A stretch of DNA of 64,000 nucleotides from Bacteroides pyogenes_A. Lineage in GTDB: Bacteria > Bacteroidota > Bacteroidia > Bacteroidales > Bacteroidaceae. Below, piece by piece: positions 20,622 to 30,368 of this stretch. A model generated the notes under the pieces. It ran no database searches. It was given only the letters and a program-made list of their open reading frames with translations, and was not told the DNA's origin. Each line of letters opens with the position of its first letter. Within the stretch, counting starts at the first letter, position 1. The stretch is from the NCBI RefSeq assembly GCF_048595595.1, contig NZ_CP184347.1; one strand, written 5' to 3'. The translations under genes were made by a program, and so were the position numbers.

Positions 20622-21071
20622 TATAAAAAAGAGTTTTTCAAAAGAAAATGCAGAAGAAAAACATAAGAGACTAAGGAGCAGGAAGATGAGAAAGGACATG
20701 AAAGAAAGCCAAGCGGGGGACTGTTGGGATGATTCGGAAAAACAAACAATATATATGACCAAAAACATTAAAGAAAGCCAAGCTATCTACTCGCCTGTTG
20801 TTGCCCTGGATAGAACAAACAAGGTGTGTGAGCAAGAGCATTTAAAAAAAGCCCCGCAGATGAGAAAAGCGCAGCGGACAAGGTTCAGAAGGGAACAAGG
20901 ACCAACAAAGAGGATATACATTAAACCTCGACAGGAATATCCAAAGAGCCGCAGGCGATGCCTATATACGATATACCGGTCAAAACGAAAACCTGCCATA
21001 CATATATAATATATAACCTTCCAATGCACGGTTGTTGCTGTCGGCCCCCTTCACCGACTGCCATACACATA
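20622..21071. other. Region upstream of the rRNA promoters
   Basis: No credible gene. Short repeats are present: AAAGAAAGCCAAGC occurs twice (near 20700 and 20770), and CTGCCATACA followed by an AT-alternating run occurs twice (20993 and 21058). The second of these adjoins the IS982-family insertion. Confidence 0.5.
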
Positions 21072-21078
21072 TAATATA

Positions 21079-22104
21079 ACGTGAGTTCGACGAATTTAGA
21101 ATAGTGCAAGTTGTGTATCCAGTGTCCTCTGTACATTGATGCACGGCTTCTTTGGGAACAAGCAATATGCAGCAATAGCACCGAGCAGATTGACGATGAA
21201 ATTATCAAAGCATCTGTGTCTGGAATGCTCTATCTGTGCAATATTCTTCAGCTCATCATTCACGGTTTCTATAATAGCCCTCTTTCTGAGCAAGAGCTTA
21301 TCGGAGACGCTCATCAACGCCCCTTTCATATTGCTCTTCAACTTAGTAATAAGCTGTATTCCATCAACGAATAATCTTTGAAACAGATTCTTGCTGATAT
21401 ACCCCTTATCTCCTACCAGCTTACCATATATAAACTCTATGAATTCCTTGTATTCCAAAGGCTTGCGGTCATCAATATCGCCAGGTGTTATCATAAAGTT
21501 GAGCAGTTCCCCTTTCTCGTTGCAGATTAGGTGCAGCTTAAACCCGAAGAACCATCCCATGGAGCATTTTCCTTTTTGCGCAATCCCCTTGAATACCTTG
21601 TGAATGTGTATCCTCTGGTTACGGCAGACACGAAGTGGCGTGCTGTCCACAAAACTGATTCCCGTACATTTTCCCAAAAGCACCTTCTTGATAAACAAAG
21701 CCAGGGGGATGGCAACCTCCCTTTGGAGTTCTACGAAGCGATTGTAAGAAACCACTTCCGGAAATAGATTGCGGAGATGGATACATACTTTCTCAAGATA
21801 AAAGTTTTTCAGGCAGCGATAACCGGAGTCGTGAAAGAGAATCATTATCAGCATAACTTCTGCTTTGGACATAGTGGAGGAACGATGATACTTTCTCTTG
21901 TGAACCAGCCTTATAGTATATTTTGCCATCATGGCATCAAAAAACTTGCAGAAATCGTCTGCCATACAAAATATTTCAATAACTTTGTCTTCGGTGATCA
22001 TAGCGATTTTTGTTTGTAATCCTTTGTTTTTTAGTACTATAAAGTTACAACAAATTTCGCTAATCGCCAAATTTATAAGCACTTACAATTCTTCGAACTC
22101 ACGT
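21079..22104 (-). mobile_element. IS982-family insertion sequence (complete)
   Basis: A 1026-bp element. Its ends are inverted repeats beginning ACGTGAGTTCGA (left ACGTGAGTTCGACGAATT; right end, read inward, ACGTGAGTTCGAAGAATT), one mismatch in 18. It is flanked by a perfect 7-bp direct repeat TAATATA (21072-21078 and 22105-22111), consistent with target duplication. It carries one transposase gene on the minus strand. Intact ends, duplication and reading frame suggest a recent insertion. Confidence 0.88.
21096..22001 (-). CDS. IS982-family transposase
   Basis: Start chosen at ATG 22001 (MITEDKVIEIF), 301 residues, the usual size; an upstream in-frame ATG at 22082 lies close to the terminal repeat and is less likely. 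DDE-type features: SFVDSTPLRVCRNQR (first aspartate), GDIDDRKPL, LVGDKGYISKNLF (second aspartate) and an ETVNDELKN segment (glutamate), in the order expected for IS982. The C-terminus reaches to within 17 bp of the left end of the element. No frameshift is seen, so it is probably active. Confidence 0.9.
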   Translation of the reverse strand: MITEDKVIEIFCMADDFCKFFDAMMAKYTIRLVHKRKYHRSSTMSKAEVMLIMILFHDSGYRCLKNFYLEKVCIHLRNLFPEVVSYNRFVELQREVAIPLALFIKKVLLGKCTGISFVDSTPLRVCRNQRIHIHKVFKGIAQKGKCSMGWFFGFKLHLICNEKGELLNFMITPGDIDDRKPLEYKEFIEFIYGKLVGDKGYISKNLFQRLFVDGIQLITKLKSNMKGALMSVSDKLLLRKRAIIETVNDELKNIAQIEHSRHRCFDNFIVNLLGAIAAYCLFPKKPCINVQRTLDTQLALF

Positions 22105-22312
22105 TAATATATATATAACGGGGTCTCTTGCTGCGCGAGATTATTACGCATGTGAGGAGCCGGGAAGCAGAGTGCAGGGAAAGAAAGCAAAAGGGAAACT
22201 GCCGGCGAACTCGATTGCAGAGGACGCAAGCAGGCGCTAAAAAAATTGCCGCCGTTTATTCGACCCACAAGAATTTCTCTTAAACCGCTTATCCCTCTGC
22301 CGTTCGCGTTCC

Positions 22313-22382
22313 ATTCGTCTTTGGTCTGTGTTTTATTCGTCTGCCGAACGACAGACGAATAAAACACAGACCAAAGACGAAT
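22313..22382. repeat. 70-bp perfect hairpin
   Basis: A 31-bp arm (22313-22343, starting ATTCGTCTTTGG) is repeated perfectly inverted at 22352-22382 around an 8-nt loop (CCGAACGA). Each arm itself contains ATTCGTCT twice. It lies in the gene-free gap between the IS element and metF (22105-22837). It is not followed by a T run on either strand, so a simple terminator is not obvious. Confidence 0.9.
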
Positions 22383-22774
22383 AAATGGTTAAAAGAAAAT
22401 GACTCTTCCCCGCAGTGAAACGGAAAAACACAAGAAAACAAGGTGGCACAAGATGCACAAACCGACCTTATATATCTACACGCTTATATAGGTTGCAAGC
22501 CTATGGGAACAATAAAAACTGAGGAAATAAAAAACAAAGAAACATGAAAAGAAAAATAAATGGGGAATACAAAAGGAGTTTTCTCGGAAAAGCGGAAAGA
22601 AAAAGAATATAATAAGCAACATCAGTTCGATGATATCTAATAAACCAGCAAATAATATAAATATATAAGGAAAGAGATTGCAAGTTTAAGATAAAACAGC
22701 CTGACTACACTCAAGTTTTCCAGAACAAAAGCAAACTATTTTCAAATATTACAAGAGAAAGTCTTTCTTTTTCG
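22383..22774. other. AT-rich gap upstream of metF
   Basis: No gene, RNA or repeat is recognised. I looked for a SAM-type riboswitch ahead of metF and did not find a convincing one. Confidence 0.45.
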
Positions 22775-22782
22775 TATTTTTG
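22775..22782 (+). promoter_or_regulatory. -7 box of the metF operon
   Basis: TATTTTTG fits TAnnTTTG 56 bp upstream of the metF ATG. No TTTG is found at the correct -33 distance, so confidence is limited. Confidence 0.4.
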
Positions 22783-22837
22783 TCCCAACATGAAAGTTTG
22801 TTTTTAAGTAACCAACAGACCACAAGTAACATAAAGA

Positions 22838-23791
22838 ATGAAAGTTATAGATTTAATACACAGCAATGCAAAGACTGCTTTTTCGTTTGAAATACTCCCT
22901 CCTTTAAAAGGAACCGGAATAGAAAAGCTATATGAAGCTATTGACACATTGCGAGAATTTGACCCCAAATACATAAACATCACCACCCATCGCACCGAAT
23001 ATGTTTACAAAGACTTGAGTAACGGCCTGTACCAAAGGAATCGTCTTAGAAGGCGTCCGGGTACGGTTGCCGTAGCGGCCGCTATCCAAAACAAGTACAA
23101 CATCACGGTAGTACCTCATATATTATGCAGCGGATTCAGTCGCGAGGAAACCGAATATGTGCTGCTGGACTTACAATTTCTGAATATAACCGACCTGCTG
23201 GTTCTGCGGGGAGATAAAGCCAAGCACGAGTCCTCTTTTATTCCGGAAAAAGATGGATATTATCATGCCATCGAATTGCAAGAACAAATAAATCGCTTCA
23301 ATCAAGGCATATTTGTAGACGGTTCGGAGATGAAAGTCACCAATACGCCTTTCTCATATGGAGTGGCCTGCTATCCGGAGAAACATGAAGAGGCTCCCAA
23401 CATGGAATCTGATTTATACTGGTTAAAAAAGAAGATGGAAGCCGGTGCAGAATATGCTGTGACCCAACTGTTCTATGACAATAAAAAGTACTTCGATTTT
23501 GTAAAACAAGCCAAGTCCGCAGGTATTCATATCCCAATCATTCCGGGGATCAAACCGCTCAGAAGAAAATCTCAACTTAGTGTGATTCCGAAGACGTTTA
23601 GAGTAGACTTACCGGAAGATTTGGTGAAAGAAGTTTTGAAGTGTAAAAACGAATCCGAAGTAGAACAAGTAGGTATTGAGTGGAGCGTGAAGCAATGTAA
23701 AGAGCTGATGTCTTCCGGGGTGCCAAGCATACATTTTTACTCCATCGGAGCCGTAAACAGCATTAAAGAAGTAGCGAAACTCGTCTATTAA
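22838..23791 (+). CDS. metF: Methylenetetrahydrofolate reductase
   Basis: A 317-residue TIM-barrel flavoprotein. FSFEILPP at the start is the MetF signature (catalytic Glu), ITTHRTEYV follows, LVLRGDKAKHES sits in the middle, and AVTQLFYDN and PIIPGIKPL come later. It reduces 5,10-methylene-THF to 5-methyl-THF for methionine synthesis. It begins a rightward set with holB, ricT and gldH (gaps of about 50 bp). Confidence 0.94.
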   Translation: MKVIDLIHSNAKTAFSFEILPPLKGTGIEKLYEAIDTLREFDPKYINITTHRTEYVYKDLSNGLYQRNRLRRRPGTVAVAAAIQNKYNITVVPHILCSGFSREETEYVLLDLQFLNITDLLVLRGDKAKHESSFIPEKDGYYHAIELQEQINRFNQGIFVDGSEMKVTNTPFSYGVACYPEKHEEAPNMESDLYWLKKKMEAGAEYAVTQLFYDNKKYFDFVKQAKSAGIHIPIIPGIKPLRRKSQLSVIPKTFRVDLPEDLVKEVLKCKNESEVEQVGIEWSVKQCKELMSSGVPSIHFYSIGAVNSIKEVAKLVY

Positions 23792-23844
23792 AAGAAGAAA
23801 AAGAATTATCAGCTATAAATTACAAACTTACAATCAATATTAAA

Positions 23845-24969
23845 GTGTTTTTCAGAGATGTAATCGGACAAGAAGAGATTAAGCAGCGCCTTATCGAAGA
23901 TGTAAAAGAAGGGCGAATAGCCCATGCCCAACTCATTTGCGGACAAGAAGGGGTAGGAACCATGCCACTGGCCATTGCCTATGCCCGATATATCAGCTGT
24001 ACTAACCGTGGTGCGACGGATGCATGCGGAACATGCCCTTCGTGCGTGAAATTCAACAAGCTGGTCCACCCCGATATACATTTTACATTCCCCATCGTTA
24101 AAAATGCCAAAAAGAAAAAAGACGTCTGTGATGATTACATTGCCGACTGGAGGGCATTCGTGATAAAGAATCCCTATTTTAACCTGAACCATTGGCTAAA
24201 TGAAATAGAATCAGAAAACTCTCAAGCACTTATATATGCCAAAGAAAGTGACGAGATTCTCAGAAAACTCAGCTTGAAATCGAGTGAAGCAGGATATAAG
24301 ATTAGCATTATATGGCTACCCGAAAAAATGCATCCGGTATGCGCGAACAAATTGTTGAAACTTCTGGAAGAGCCACCGGTACAGACTGTTTTTCTTCTCG
24401 TTTCCGAAGCGCCGGACATGATTCTCCCAACCATACAGAGCCGCACCCAACGGATCAATGTACGAAAAATTGATGAAGCAAGCATCGACCGTGTATTGCA
24501 AGAGAAATACGGAATTTTAGAAAACAGCAGCCATTCCATCGCTCACCTTGCCAATGGAAATTTCATCAAAGCGCTCGAATCGATTCATTTGAACGAAGAG
24601 AACAAGTTATTTTTCGATTTGTTCGTAAACCTGATGCGATTGTCTTATCAACGAAAAATCAAAGAGATGAAGTTATGGAGCGAACAAGTGGCCGGAATGG
24701 GGCGCGAACGCCAAAAGAACTTTTTAGAATATTGTCAGCGTATGATTCGAGAGAACTTTATATATAACCTGAAGGAAAGCGAACTCACATACATGACAAT
24801 AAACGAACAGAATTTTGCCACCCGCTTCTCTCCTTTCATCAATGAAAGAAATGTGATGGGAATCATGGATGAGCTAAGTGAAGCGCAATTGCACATAGAG
24901 CAGAATGTAAATGCCAAAATGGTCTTTTTTGATTTTTCACTGAAAACAATTGTTCTTTTAAAGGACTAA
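23845..24969 (+). CDS. holB: DNA polymerase III delta-prime subunit
   Basis: A 374-residue clamp-loader protein beginning with GTG (FFRDVIGQEEIKQRL). The P-loop position reads GQEGVGT, lacking the lysine, as expected for the non-hydrolysing delta-prime. A zinc module with cysteines in SCTNRGATDACGTCPSCVKF is present. KLLKLLEEPP and the SRTQ-containing switch region are typical. It works with delta and DnaX subunits to load the sliding clamp. It is 53 bp after metF. Confidence 0.9.
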   Translation: MFFRDVIGQEEIKQRLIEDVKEGRIAHAQLICGQEGVGTMPLAIAYARYISCTNRGATDACGTCPSCVKFNKLVHPDIHFTFPIVKNAKKKKDVCDDYIADWRAFVIKNPYFNLNHWLNEIESENSQALIYAKESDEILRKLSLKSSEAGYKISIIWLPEKMHPVCANKLLKLLEEPPVQTVFLLVSEAPDMILPTIQSRTQRINVRKIDEASIDRVLQEKYGILENSSHSIAHLANGNFIKALESIHLNEENKLFFDLFVNLMRLSYQRKIKEMKLWSEQVAGMGRERQKNFLEYCQRMIRENFIYNLKESELTYMTINEQNFATRFSPFINERNVMGIMDELSEAQLHIEQNVNAKMVFFDFSLKTIVLLKD

Positions 24970-25017
24970 GAATATATATATATTAAAACCGTAAAATTAT
25001 TAAATAGATACAGACTG

Positions 25018-26415
25018 ATGGAATATAAACTTTATAACGGCAGCGGAAAACTTTGCTGCAAAGGTTGTTCCCGCCAAGACAACAAATTAAATACATACGA
25101 CTGGCTGGCAGACATTCCCGGCAATGTCGAAGAATGCGAGATGGTAGAGATACAGTTCAAGAACACACGAAAAGGATATTACCGCAACAGTAATAAAATA
25201 CAATTGGAAAAAGGGGACGTTGTTGCCGTGGAGGCAACTCCCGGACACGACATTGGTGTGGTAACGCTGATCGGACGATTGGTTCCCTTGCAAATGCGGA
25301 AAAGCAATCTGAAAGCCGATGCCGAAATCAAACGCATTTACCGAAAGGCCAAACCGGTAGATATGGAAAAGTTCAACGAAGCCAAAGCAAAAGAGCATGC
25401 AACCATGATTCGTGCCCGCCAGATTGCATTAAACTTGAATCTCAACATGAAGATCGGAGACGTGGAGTATCAGGGAGATGGAAACAAAGCTATCTTTTAC
25501 TATATCGCCGATGAGCGAGTAGACTTCCGCCAACTGATCAAAGTGCTGGCAGACACTTTTCGGGTACGCATCGAAATGAAGCAGATAGGGGCACGGCAAG
25601 AGGCTGGACGCATCGGAGGAATCGGCCCCTGTGGACGTGAGCTCTGCTGTGCTACTTGGATGACGAGTTTCGTATCCGTATCTACAAGTGCCGCACGCTT
25701 TCAGGACATCTCTCTGAATCCACAAAAACTTGCCGGACAATGTGCTAAATTAAAATGCTGCATGAACTATGAGGTAGACTGTTATGTGGAGGCACAGAAA
25801 CGACTTCCGTCCAAAGAAATCGAACTGGAAACCAAAGACGGGACGTTTTATTTCTTCAAGGCAGATATTCTGAGTAATCAAATCTCATACTCTACAGACA
25901 AGAACTTACCGGCCAACCTGGTCACCATCAGTGGAAAACGTGCTTTTGAAGTTATTTCTATGAATAAAAAAGGGATGAAACCCGACAGCCTTCAAGAGGC
26001 GGAACAAAAAAAAGAGCCGAAAAGAACAACTGATTTGCTCGAACAGGAGAGTGTTACTCGGTTCGACCGTAGACGCAATAACAAAGAAGGGAATAATGGA
26101 AACCGGAACAAAAAAAAGAGAAAAGAAAATGCCCGCCCCATAGGGCAATCTGCTGAAAATGGAAGTCCGGAAGCAATTCCCGAGAATAATAAAACATCAG
26201 ACAACCGCTCTGCCAACAGCAATCGAGGCAGACAGATGCGAGAACAAAATAATAAAAACCGGCAACCGGAAAAAGAGCAAAGCCGAGAACCTGTATTCAA
26301 CAAGGAACAGAGACAGGAGCAAAGGAAACACTCTGCTCGCGAACGCTCGTCAAAGCCCGGTAGAAGTGCCAGACATAAGGGAGCACGAAACAATGAAAAA
26401 CCAGTTCAGGAATAG
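25018..26415 (+). CDS. ricT: PSP1/RicT-family regulatory protein
   Basis: A 465-residue protein. The PSP1 core (about residues 30-290) contains the cysteine motifs GIGPCGRELCCATW and CAKLKCCMNYE, plus an early CCKGCSRQD; in Bacillus RicT such cysteines bind Fe-S clusters. Residues beyond about 325 form a long, highly charged Lys/Arg/Asn/Glu-rich tail of low complexity. Bacillus RicT, in a complex with RicA and RicF, affects RNA maturation; the Bacteroides role is not established. Its end overlaps gldH by 23 bp. Confidence 0.85.
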   Translation: MEYKLYNGSGKLCCKGCSRQDNKLNTYDWLADIPGNVEECEMVEIQFKNTRKGYYRNSNKIQLEKGDVVAVEATPGHDIGVVTLIGRLVPLQMRKSNLKADAEIKRIYRKAKPVDMEKFNEAKAKEHATMIRARQIALNLNLNMKIGDVEYQGDGNKAIFYYIADERVDFRQLIKVLADTFRVRIEMKQIGARQEAGRIGGIGPCGRELCCATWMTSFVSVSTSAARFQDISLNPQKLAGQCAKLKCCMNYEVDCYVEAQKRLPSKEIELETKDGTFYFFKADILSNQISYSTDKNLPANLVTISGKRAFEVISMNKKGMKPDSLQEAEQKKEPKRTTDLLEQESVTRFDRRRNNKEGNNGNRNKKKRKENARPIGQSAENGSPEAIPENNKTSDNRSANSNRGRQMREQNNKNRQPEKEQSREPVFNKEQRQEQRKHSARERSSKPGRSARHKGARNNEKPVQE

Positions 26416-26863
26416 TTTATTTAGTTTGTTGGGCATCCTCCTGATAAGTGCATGCCATACAGACATCATCTATCACTCTTACCAATCCCTTCCTTATAAA
26501 GGATGGGGTAAGAGTGATACACTTTTTTTTCACGTTTCTCTTACAGACACATTTCCCACCGCTCTTAAAATATCTGCGGAGGTACGAAACAGAATAAATT
26601 ACCCATATTGCAATTTATATCTATTTGTACGGCATAATTTACCGGACTCCACCATTTTTCGTACAGACACTCTGGAGTTTTCCCTTGCCAATAAAGATGG
26701 ACAATGGCTGGGCAAGGGTTGGGGAGGCATTTACACTTCGGAATGCCCTATTAGAAGAAATCTGCCTGCTCATCCGGGCCAATACACATTAAAAGTCACA
26801 CATGGGTTGAAAGATGAAAAAGTGGCAGGGCTAAGCGATATTGGTATCAGAATACAAAAATAA
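26393..26863 (+). CDS. gldH: GldH-like gliding-motility lipoprotein
   Basis: Start chosen at ATG 26393 (MKNQFRNSLF, 156 residues), because it opens a signal peptide with a lipobox cysteine in LLISACHTD. The body has the GldH pattern (YKGWGKSDTLFF, NYPYCNLYLFVRHNLPD, GKGWGGIYTSECPI, HPGQYTLKVTHGL). GldH is needed for gliding in Flavobacterium, but homologues occur in non-gliding Bacteroides, where the role is unclear. It overlaps the ricT end by 23 bp in another frame and is probably translationally coupled. Confidence 0.87.
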   Translation: MKNQFRNSLFSLLGILLISACHTDIIYHSYQSLPYKGWGKSDTLFFHVSLTDTFPTALKISAEVRNRINYPYCNLYLFVRHNLPDSTIFRTDTLEFSLANKDGQWLGKGWGGIYTSECPIRRNLPAHPGQYTLKVTHGLKDEKVAGLSDIGIRIQK

Positions 26864-26897
26864 GGATATTCAGAAAATATCATACTTAAATACAAAA

Positions 26898-26932
26898 AAA
26901 GCCAACTAACTCGCAATGAATTAGTTGGCTTT
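26898..26932. terminator. Bidirectional terminator between gldH and rodA
   Basis: AAAGCCAACTAA (26898-26909) and TTAGTTGGCTTT (26921-26932) form a perfect 12-bp stem with an 11-nt loop. It is flanked by A and T tracts on both sides and lies between convergent genes. Confidence 0.85.
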
Positions 26933-27065
26933 AATATTAATATGCAGAAATATCCCTCCCGAATACCTCTAAGTTTCGACCGTACCCAAAGGAGCTATTT
27001 TTTCAAATGTCTGATTGCATGTTCAAAGGTATTCCATAATATTTTAATGACCGGAGAAGATGCTT

Positions 27066-28523
27066 TCAGAACCTCTTATTTCTCCCTGCATCAATTCGCA
27101 AAAAGATGAACAGCAAAATAGTAAATCCCCAAAGAGAAGAACCTCCGTAACTAAAAAAAGGCAAAGGAATACCGATAACGGGAGTAAGGCCAAGTACCAT
27201 TCCAATATTAATAAACAAGTGAAAAAGGAAAATGCTAAGCACCGAATACCCGTAAACCCGCCCAAAAGTGGAGGTTTGGCGCTCGGCCAAAGTTATCAAT
27301 CGAAGTATCAGAACAAGAAATCCCAGCAACACGGCTGCAGAACCAATAAAACCCTGCTCCTCACCTACCGTACAGAAGATAAAATCCGTATCCTGCTCCG
27401 GCACATATTTGAGCTTTGTCTGTGTTCCGTTCAGAAATCCTTTGCCGGTCAGCCCTCCGGAACCAATTGCGATTTTAGACTGATTCACATTATATCCCGC
27501 TCCGGCCAAATCCTCTTCCAGTCCCAATACCACTTTGATACGAACCTGCTGGTGAGGCTCGAGGATATTATCAAAGACATAGTTGCTCGAATACAGAAAA
27601 CCGATAGAAGCAATTGCAAATAAACCGATCAAAAAATAAGACCGGTGGCGTTCACTCAAAGCCAGATAGAACAAATATCCTATTGTAAGGGCACAAAGTC
27701 CCCACTGAATCCACACCAAATTGAAATGCACCACATATTCCGATACAAAATAAGCTGTCGACAAAACGAGCAAACTCCCAACAATAATATTACGCACAGG
27801 CTCCCACTTTCTGCGATACACCCATATCATTCCTGCAGAAAATAGCAATACCAGCGATAACACCATAAAATCGCCCAAAGGAGTAGAAGTGTCCGCAATA
27901 TACACTCCGTCGAAACGAATTCCAAGAACAAAGTATACTATTGCACACAAACCGGCAAAGAGTACCACGCCGGGCATCCCCTCACGATACAAGACCAGAA
28001 AAAAAGCCAAATAAACCAGTGCCGACCCTGTCTCTCGCTGGCCTATAATCAGAAGCATGGGAAGCAATATCAAGCAAGCCAGAATTAAGATACTCTTTCT
28101 TTTCTTTATGCTGAATGAATAAGCGTTCATGTATTTCGCTAAAGCCAAAGCTGTAGCGAACTTAGCAAATTCTGCCGGTTGCAGGCTGACCGGTCCCATT
28201 ACCAGCCAAGAACGCGAACCCTTCGTATCCGGAGCAATAAAAATAGTGACAATAAGCAATAAGATCATCCCTATATATATAATGTACGCGAATATGTCAT
28301 ACATTCTCTCTTCGAGCATCAGTAGGACAAATCCCAATCCGAAAGAACAGATAATCCAAACGAACTGCTTGCCTGCACGAGTGGAAAAGTCGAAGAAATC
28401 ACGATCTCCATAATCATAGCTGGCGCCGCACACACTAAACCATCCTGCAATAATCAGGAATAAGTATACAACAACAGTCACCCAATCCAACGACTTCCAC
28501 AAACTAACGTTCCTCGTCACCAT
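27066..28523 (-). CDS. rodA: Rod-shape SEDS glycosyltransferase RodA
   Basis: Start placed at ATG 28523 (MVTRNVSLWKSLDW, 485 residues), overlapping the end of the PBP2 gene by 20 bp. It is a polytopic protein with about ten membrane helices and SEDS signatures (GSRSWLVMGPVSLQPAEFAK, PEQDTDFIFCTVGEEQGF, GIPLPFFSYGGSS). RodA polymerises lipid II glycan strands together with PBP2 during elongation. It is the last gene of the mre cluster. Confidence 0.94.
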   Translation of the reverse strand: MVTRNVSLWKSLDWVTVVVYLFLIIAGWFSVCGASYDYGDRDFFDFSTRAGKQFVWIICSFGLGFVLLMLEERMYDIFAYIIYIGMILLLIVTIFIAPDTKGSRSWLVMGPVSLQPAEFAKFATALALAKYMNAYSFSIKKRKSILILACLILLPMLLIIGQRETGSALVYLAFFLVLYREGMPGVVLFAGLCAIVYFVLGIRFDGVYIADTSTPLGDFMVLSLVLLFSAGMIWVYRRKWEPVRNIIVGSLLVLSTAYFVSEYVVHFNLVWIQWGLCALTIGYLFYLALSERHRSYFLIGLFAIASIGFLYSSNYVFDNILEPHQQVRIKVVLGLEEDLAGAGYNVNQSKIAIGSGGLTGKGFLNGTQTKLKYVPEQDTDFIFCTVGEEQGFIGSAAVLLGFLVLILRLITLAERQTSTFGRVYGYSVLSIFLFHLFINIGMVLGLTPVIGIPLPFFSYGGSSLWGFTILLFIFLRIDAGRNKRF

Positions 28524-30366
28524 AACTAATAATTCTATTACTATATTCCTCTGCTTTCGCCTCACTCGACGGAGACAAACCTCCATTCAGGTATTGCTCC
28601 ATTATCAACGTACCTATCGGAACTCCGTATACTGCACCAAAACCGCCGTTTTCGACATAAACGGCAACAGCAATCTTCGGTTTGTCCATGGGAGCAAACC
28701 CCATAAAAACAGAATGGTCGTGCCCGCGATTCTGCGCAGTTCCGGTTTTGCCACAGATTTCCACATTCGGAAGTATCATTCCCGCCGTGCGGCATGTACC
28801 TCCCGTCACTGCGGCCCTCATGCCGGTTACTACATCTTCATAATGCCTTTTATCTATTGTCGTATAGCGTGGAAAACGATAGAGACTATCCAGCTGCTCC
28901 CCCTGTATCTCTTTCACGATGTGCGGAGTGATGAAATATCCCCGGTTAGCTATAGTGGCTCCCAAATTGGCTATTTGCAATGGCGTAGTCAAAATTTCTC
29001 CCTGCCCAATAGAGATACTGATTACCGTCAAGCCATTCCAATGTCCCTTGTAAGCTTTATCATAAAATTGCGCGTTCGGAATCAGCCCTCTCTTCTCTCC
29101 CGGCAGATCGACTCCCAATTTGTATCCAAACCCCTGAGAGACCATATGATCTTTCCATACCGTAATAGCATTCTGAGGAGAGCCGTACTTCCGGTCGCCG
29201 AACATGCGAAATAGTCCCCAGCAAAAATAAGAGTTGCACGAAGTGGCAATAGAAGGTATCAAAGGCAGCGGAGATGGATGAGGGTGGCACCCCACAGTCA
29301 ATCGTCCGTAGTGAAAGCCATGCGAACAAGGGAATAAAGGACTTTGTGTAGCCACGATTCCCTCCTGCAAAAAGGTCAGACCTTGTGCTGTTTTAAAAGT
29401 AGAACCGGGAGGATACACCCCCATCAGCGCACGATTCAAAAGAGGCTTCAACTTATCTCGTTGCAAAATCAGATGGTTTTTACCCCGTTGACGCCCGATC
29501 ATCAAATGAGGATCGTAGTTGGGAGAAGAAACCAAACAAAGAATTTCTCCGCTTTCCGGCTCAATGGCGACAATGCTTCCAATTTTATTCTTCAACAATC
29601 GTTCACCCAGCATCTGCAAATCGATATCCAGGCTTAGAGTCAAATTCTTTCCCGGAATAGAAGGCCGATCATATTTGCCATCCATATAATGCCCTTGAAT
29701 ACGTCCGTGAGCATCTCTGAGCAAAACCTCCACCCCTTTCTCACCACGCAGATATTTTTCATACGTTTTTTCTACTCCGAGCTTTCCGATATAGTCCCCC
29801 CGAATGTAATATCCATCCTCATCCGCCTCCATATCTTTCACCGACACCTCTCCGATATCGCCCAAAGCATGGGCGGCAGCATTATAACTATACTGACGAA
29901 TGGTTCGCCGCTGAATATAGAATCCCCGGAACTTAAACAGCTTCTCCTGAAACACACCGCACTCTTCCGCCGACAGCTGAGACATAAAAGACTGATTGGT
30001 ATATTTAGAGTACCCAGGATTCCGATAACGGTCTTTCATATCACTCATTATTTTCAGGAATTGCTCACGGGTAATACCCAGCGATTCGCACAAATCAAGC
30101 GTATCCAGATTCTCCACTTCCTTGGGAATAACAGTGATATCATAAGCCGGCTGATTAAACACCAGCAATTTTCCATTTCTATCGTAGATAGCTCCGCGCG
30201 AAGGATATTGGATTTTGTTCAGAAAAGCATTACTGTCCGCATTCTTCTTGTAATCGTCCGTCATTATCTGTAAGACAAAAAGACGTATCAAATAGATGAT
30301 GACAATAGACAGAGTAATCCCCCCGACAACAAACTTTCTCTTTTCTAACGTATAGTCCTTCGCCAT
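28504..30366 (-). CDS. mrdA: Penicillin-binding protein 2 (transpeptidase)
   Basis: Start chosen at ATG 30366 (MAKDYTLEKRK, 620 residues). One N-terminal membrane helix (about 12-32), a PBP dimerisation domain with IQYPSRGAIYDRNG, then the transpeptidase domain: SxxK as PPGSTFKTAQG, SxN as ATSCNSYFC, and KTG as CGKTGTAQNRG. It cross-links peptidoglycan in the elongasome with RodA. The gene nearly abuts mreD. Confidence 0.94.
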   Translation of the reverse strand: MAKDYTLEKRKFVVGGITLSIVIIYLIRLFVLQIMTDDYKKNADSNAFLNKIQYPSRGAIYDRNGKLLVFNQPAYDITVIPKEVENLDTLDLCESLGITREQFLKIMSDMKDRYRNPGYSKYTNQSFMSQLSAEECGVFQEKLFKFRGFYIQRRTIRQYSYNAAAHALGDIGEVSVKDMEADEDGYYIRGDYIGKLGVEKTYEKYLRGEKGVEVLLRDAHGRIQGHYMDGKYDRPSIPGKNLTLSLDIDLQMLGERLLKNKIGSIVAIEPESGEILCLVSSPNYDPHLMIGRQRGKNHLILQRDKLKPLLNRALMGVYPPGSTFKTAQGLTFLQEGIVATQSPLFPCSHGFHYGRLTVGCHPHPSPLPLIPSIATSCNSYFCWGLFRMFGDRKYGSPQNAITVWKDHMVSQGFGYKLGVDLPGEKRGLIPNAQFYDKAYKGHWNGLTVISISIGQGEILTTPLQIANLGATIANRGYFITPHIVKEIQGEQLDSLYRFPRYTTIDKRHYEDVVTGMRAAVTGGTCRTAGMILPNVEICGKTGTAQNRGHDHSVFMGFAPMDKPKIAVAVYVENGGFGAVYGVPIGTLIMEQYLNGGLSPSSEAKAEEYSNRIISYGDEER

Positions 30367-30368
30367 TC

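Noticed and set aside
21096..22082. Longer transposase starting at 22082
   Set aside because: The extra 27 residues begin within about 20 bp of the element end; the ATG at 22001 gives the usual IS982 transposase length.
22383..22837. SAM or cobalamin riboswitch upstream of metF
   Set aside because: I could not find the conserved core elements; only a -7 box is visible.
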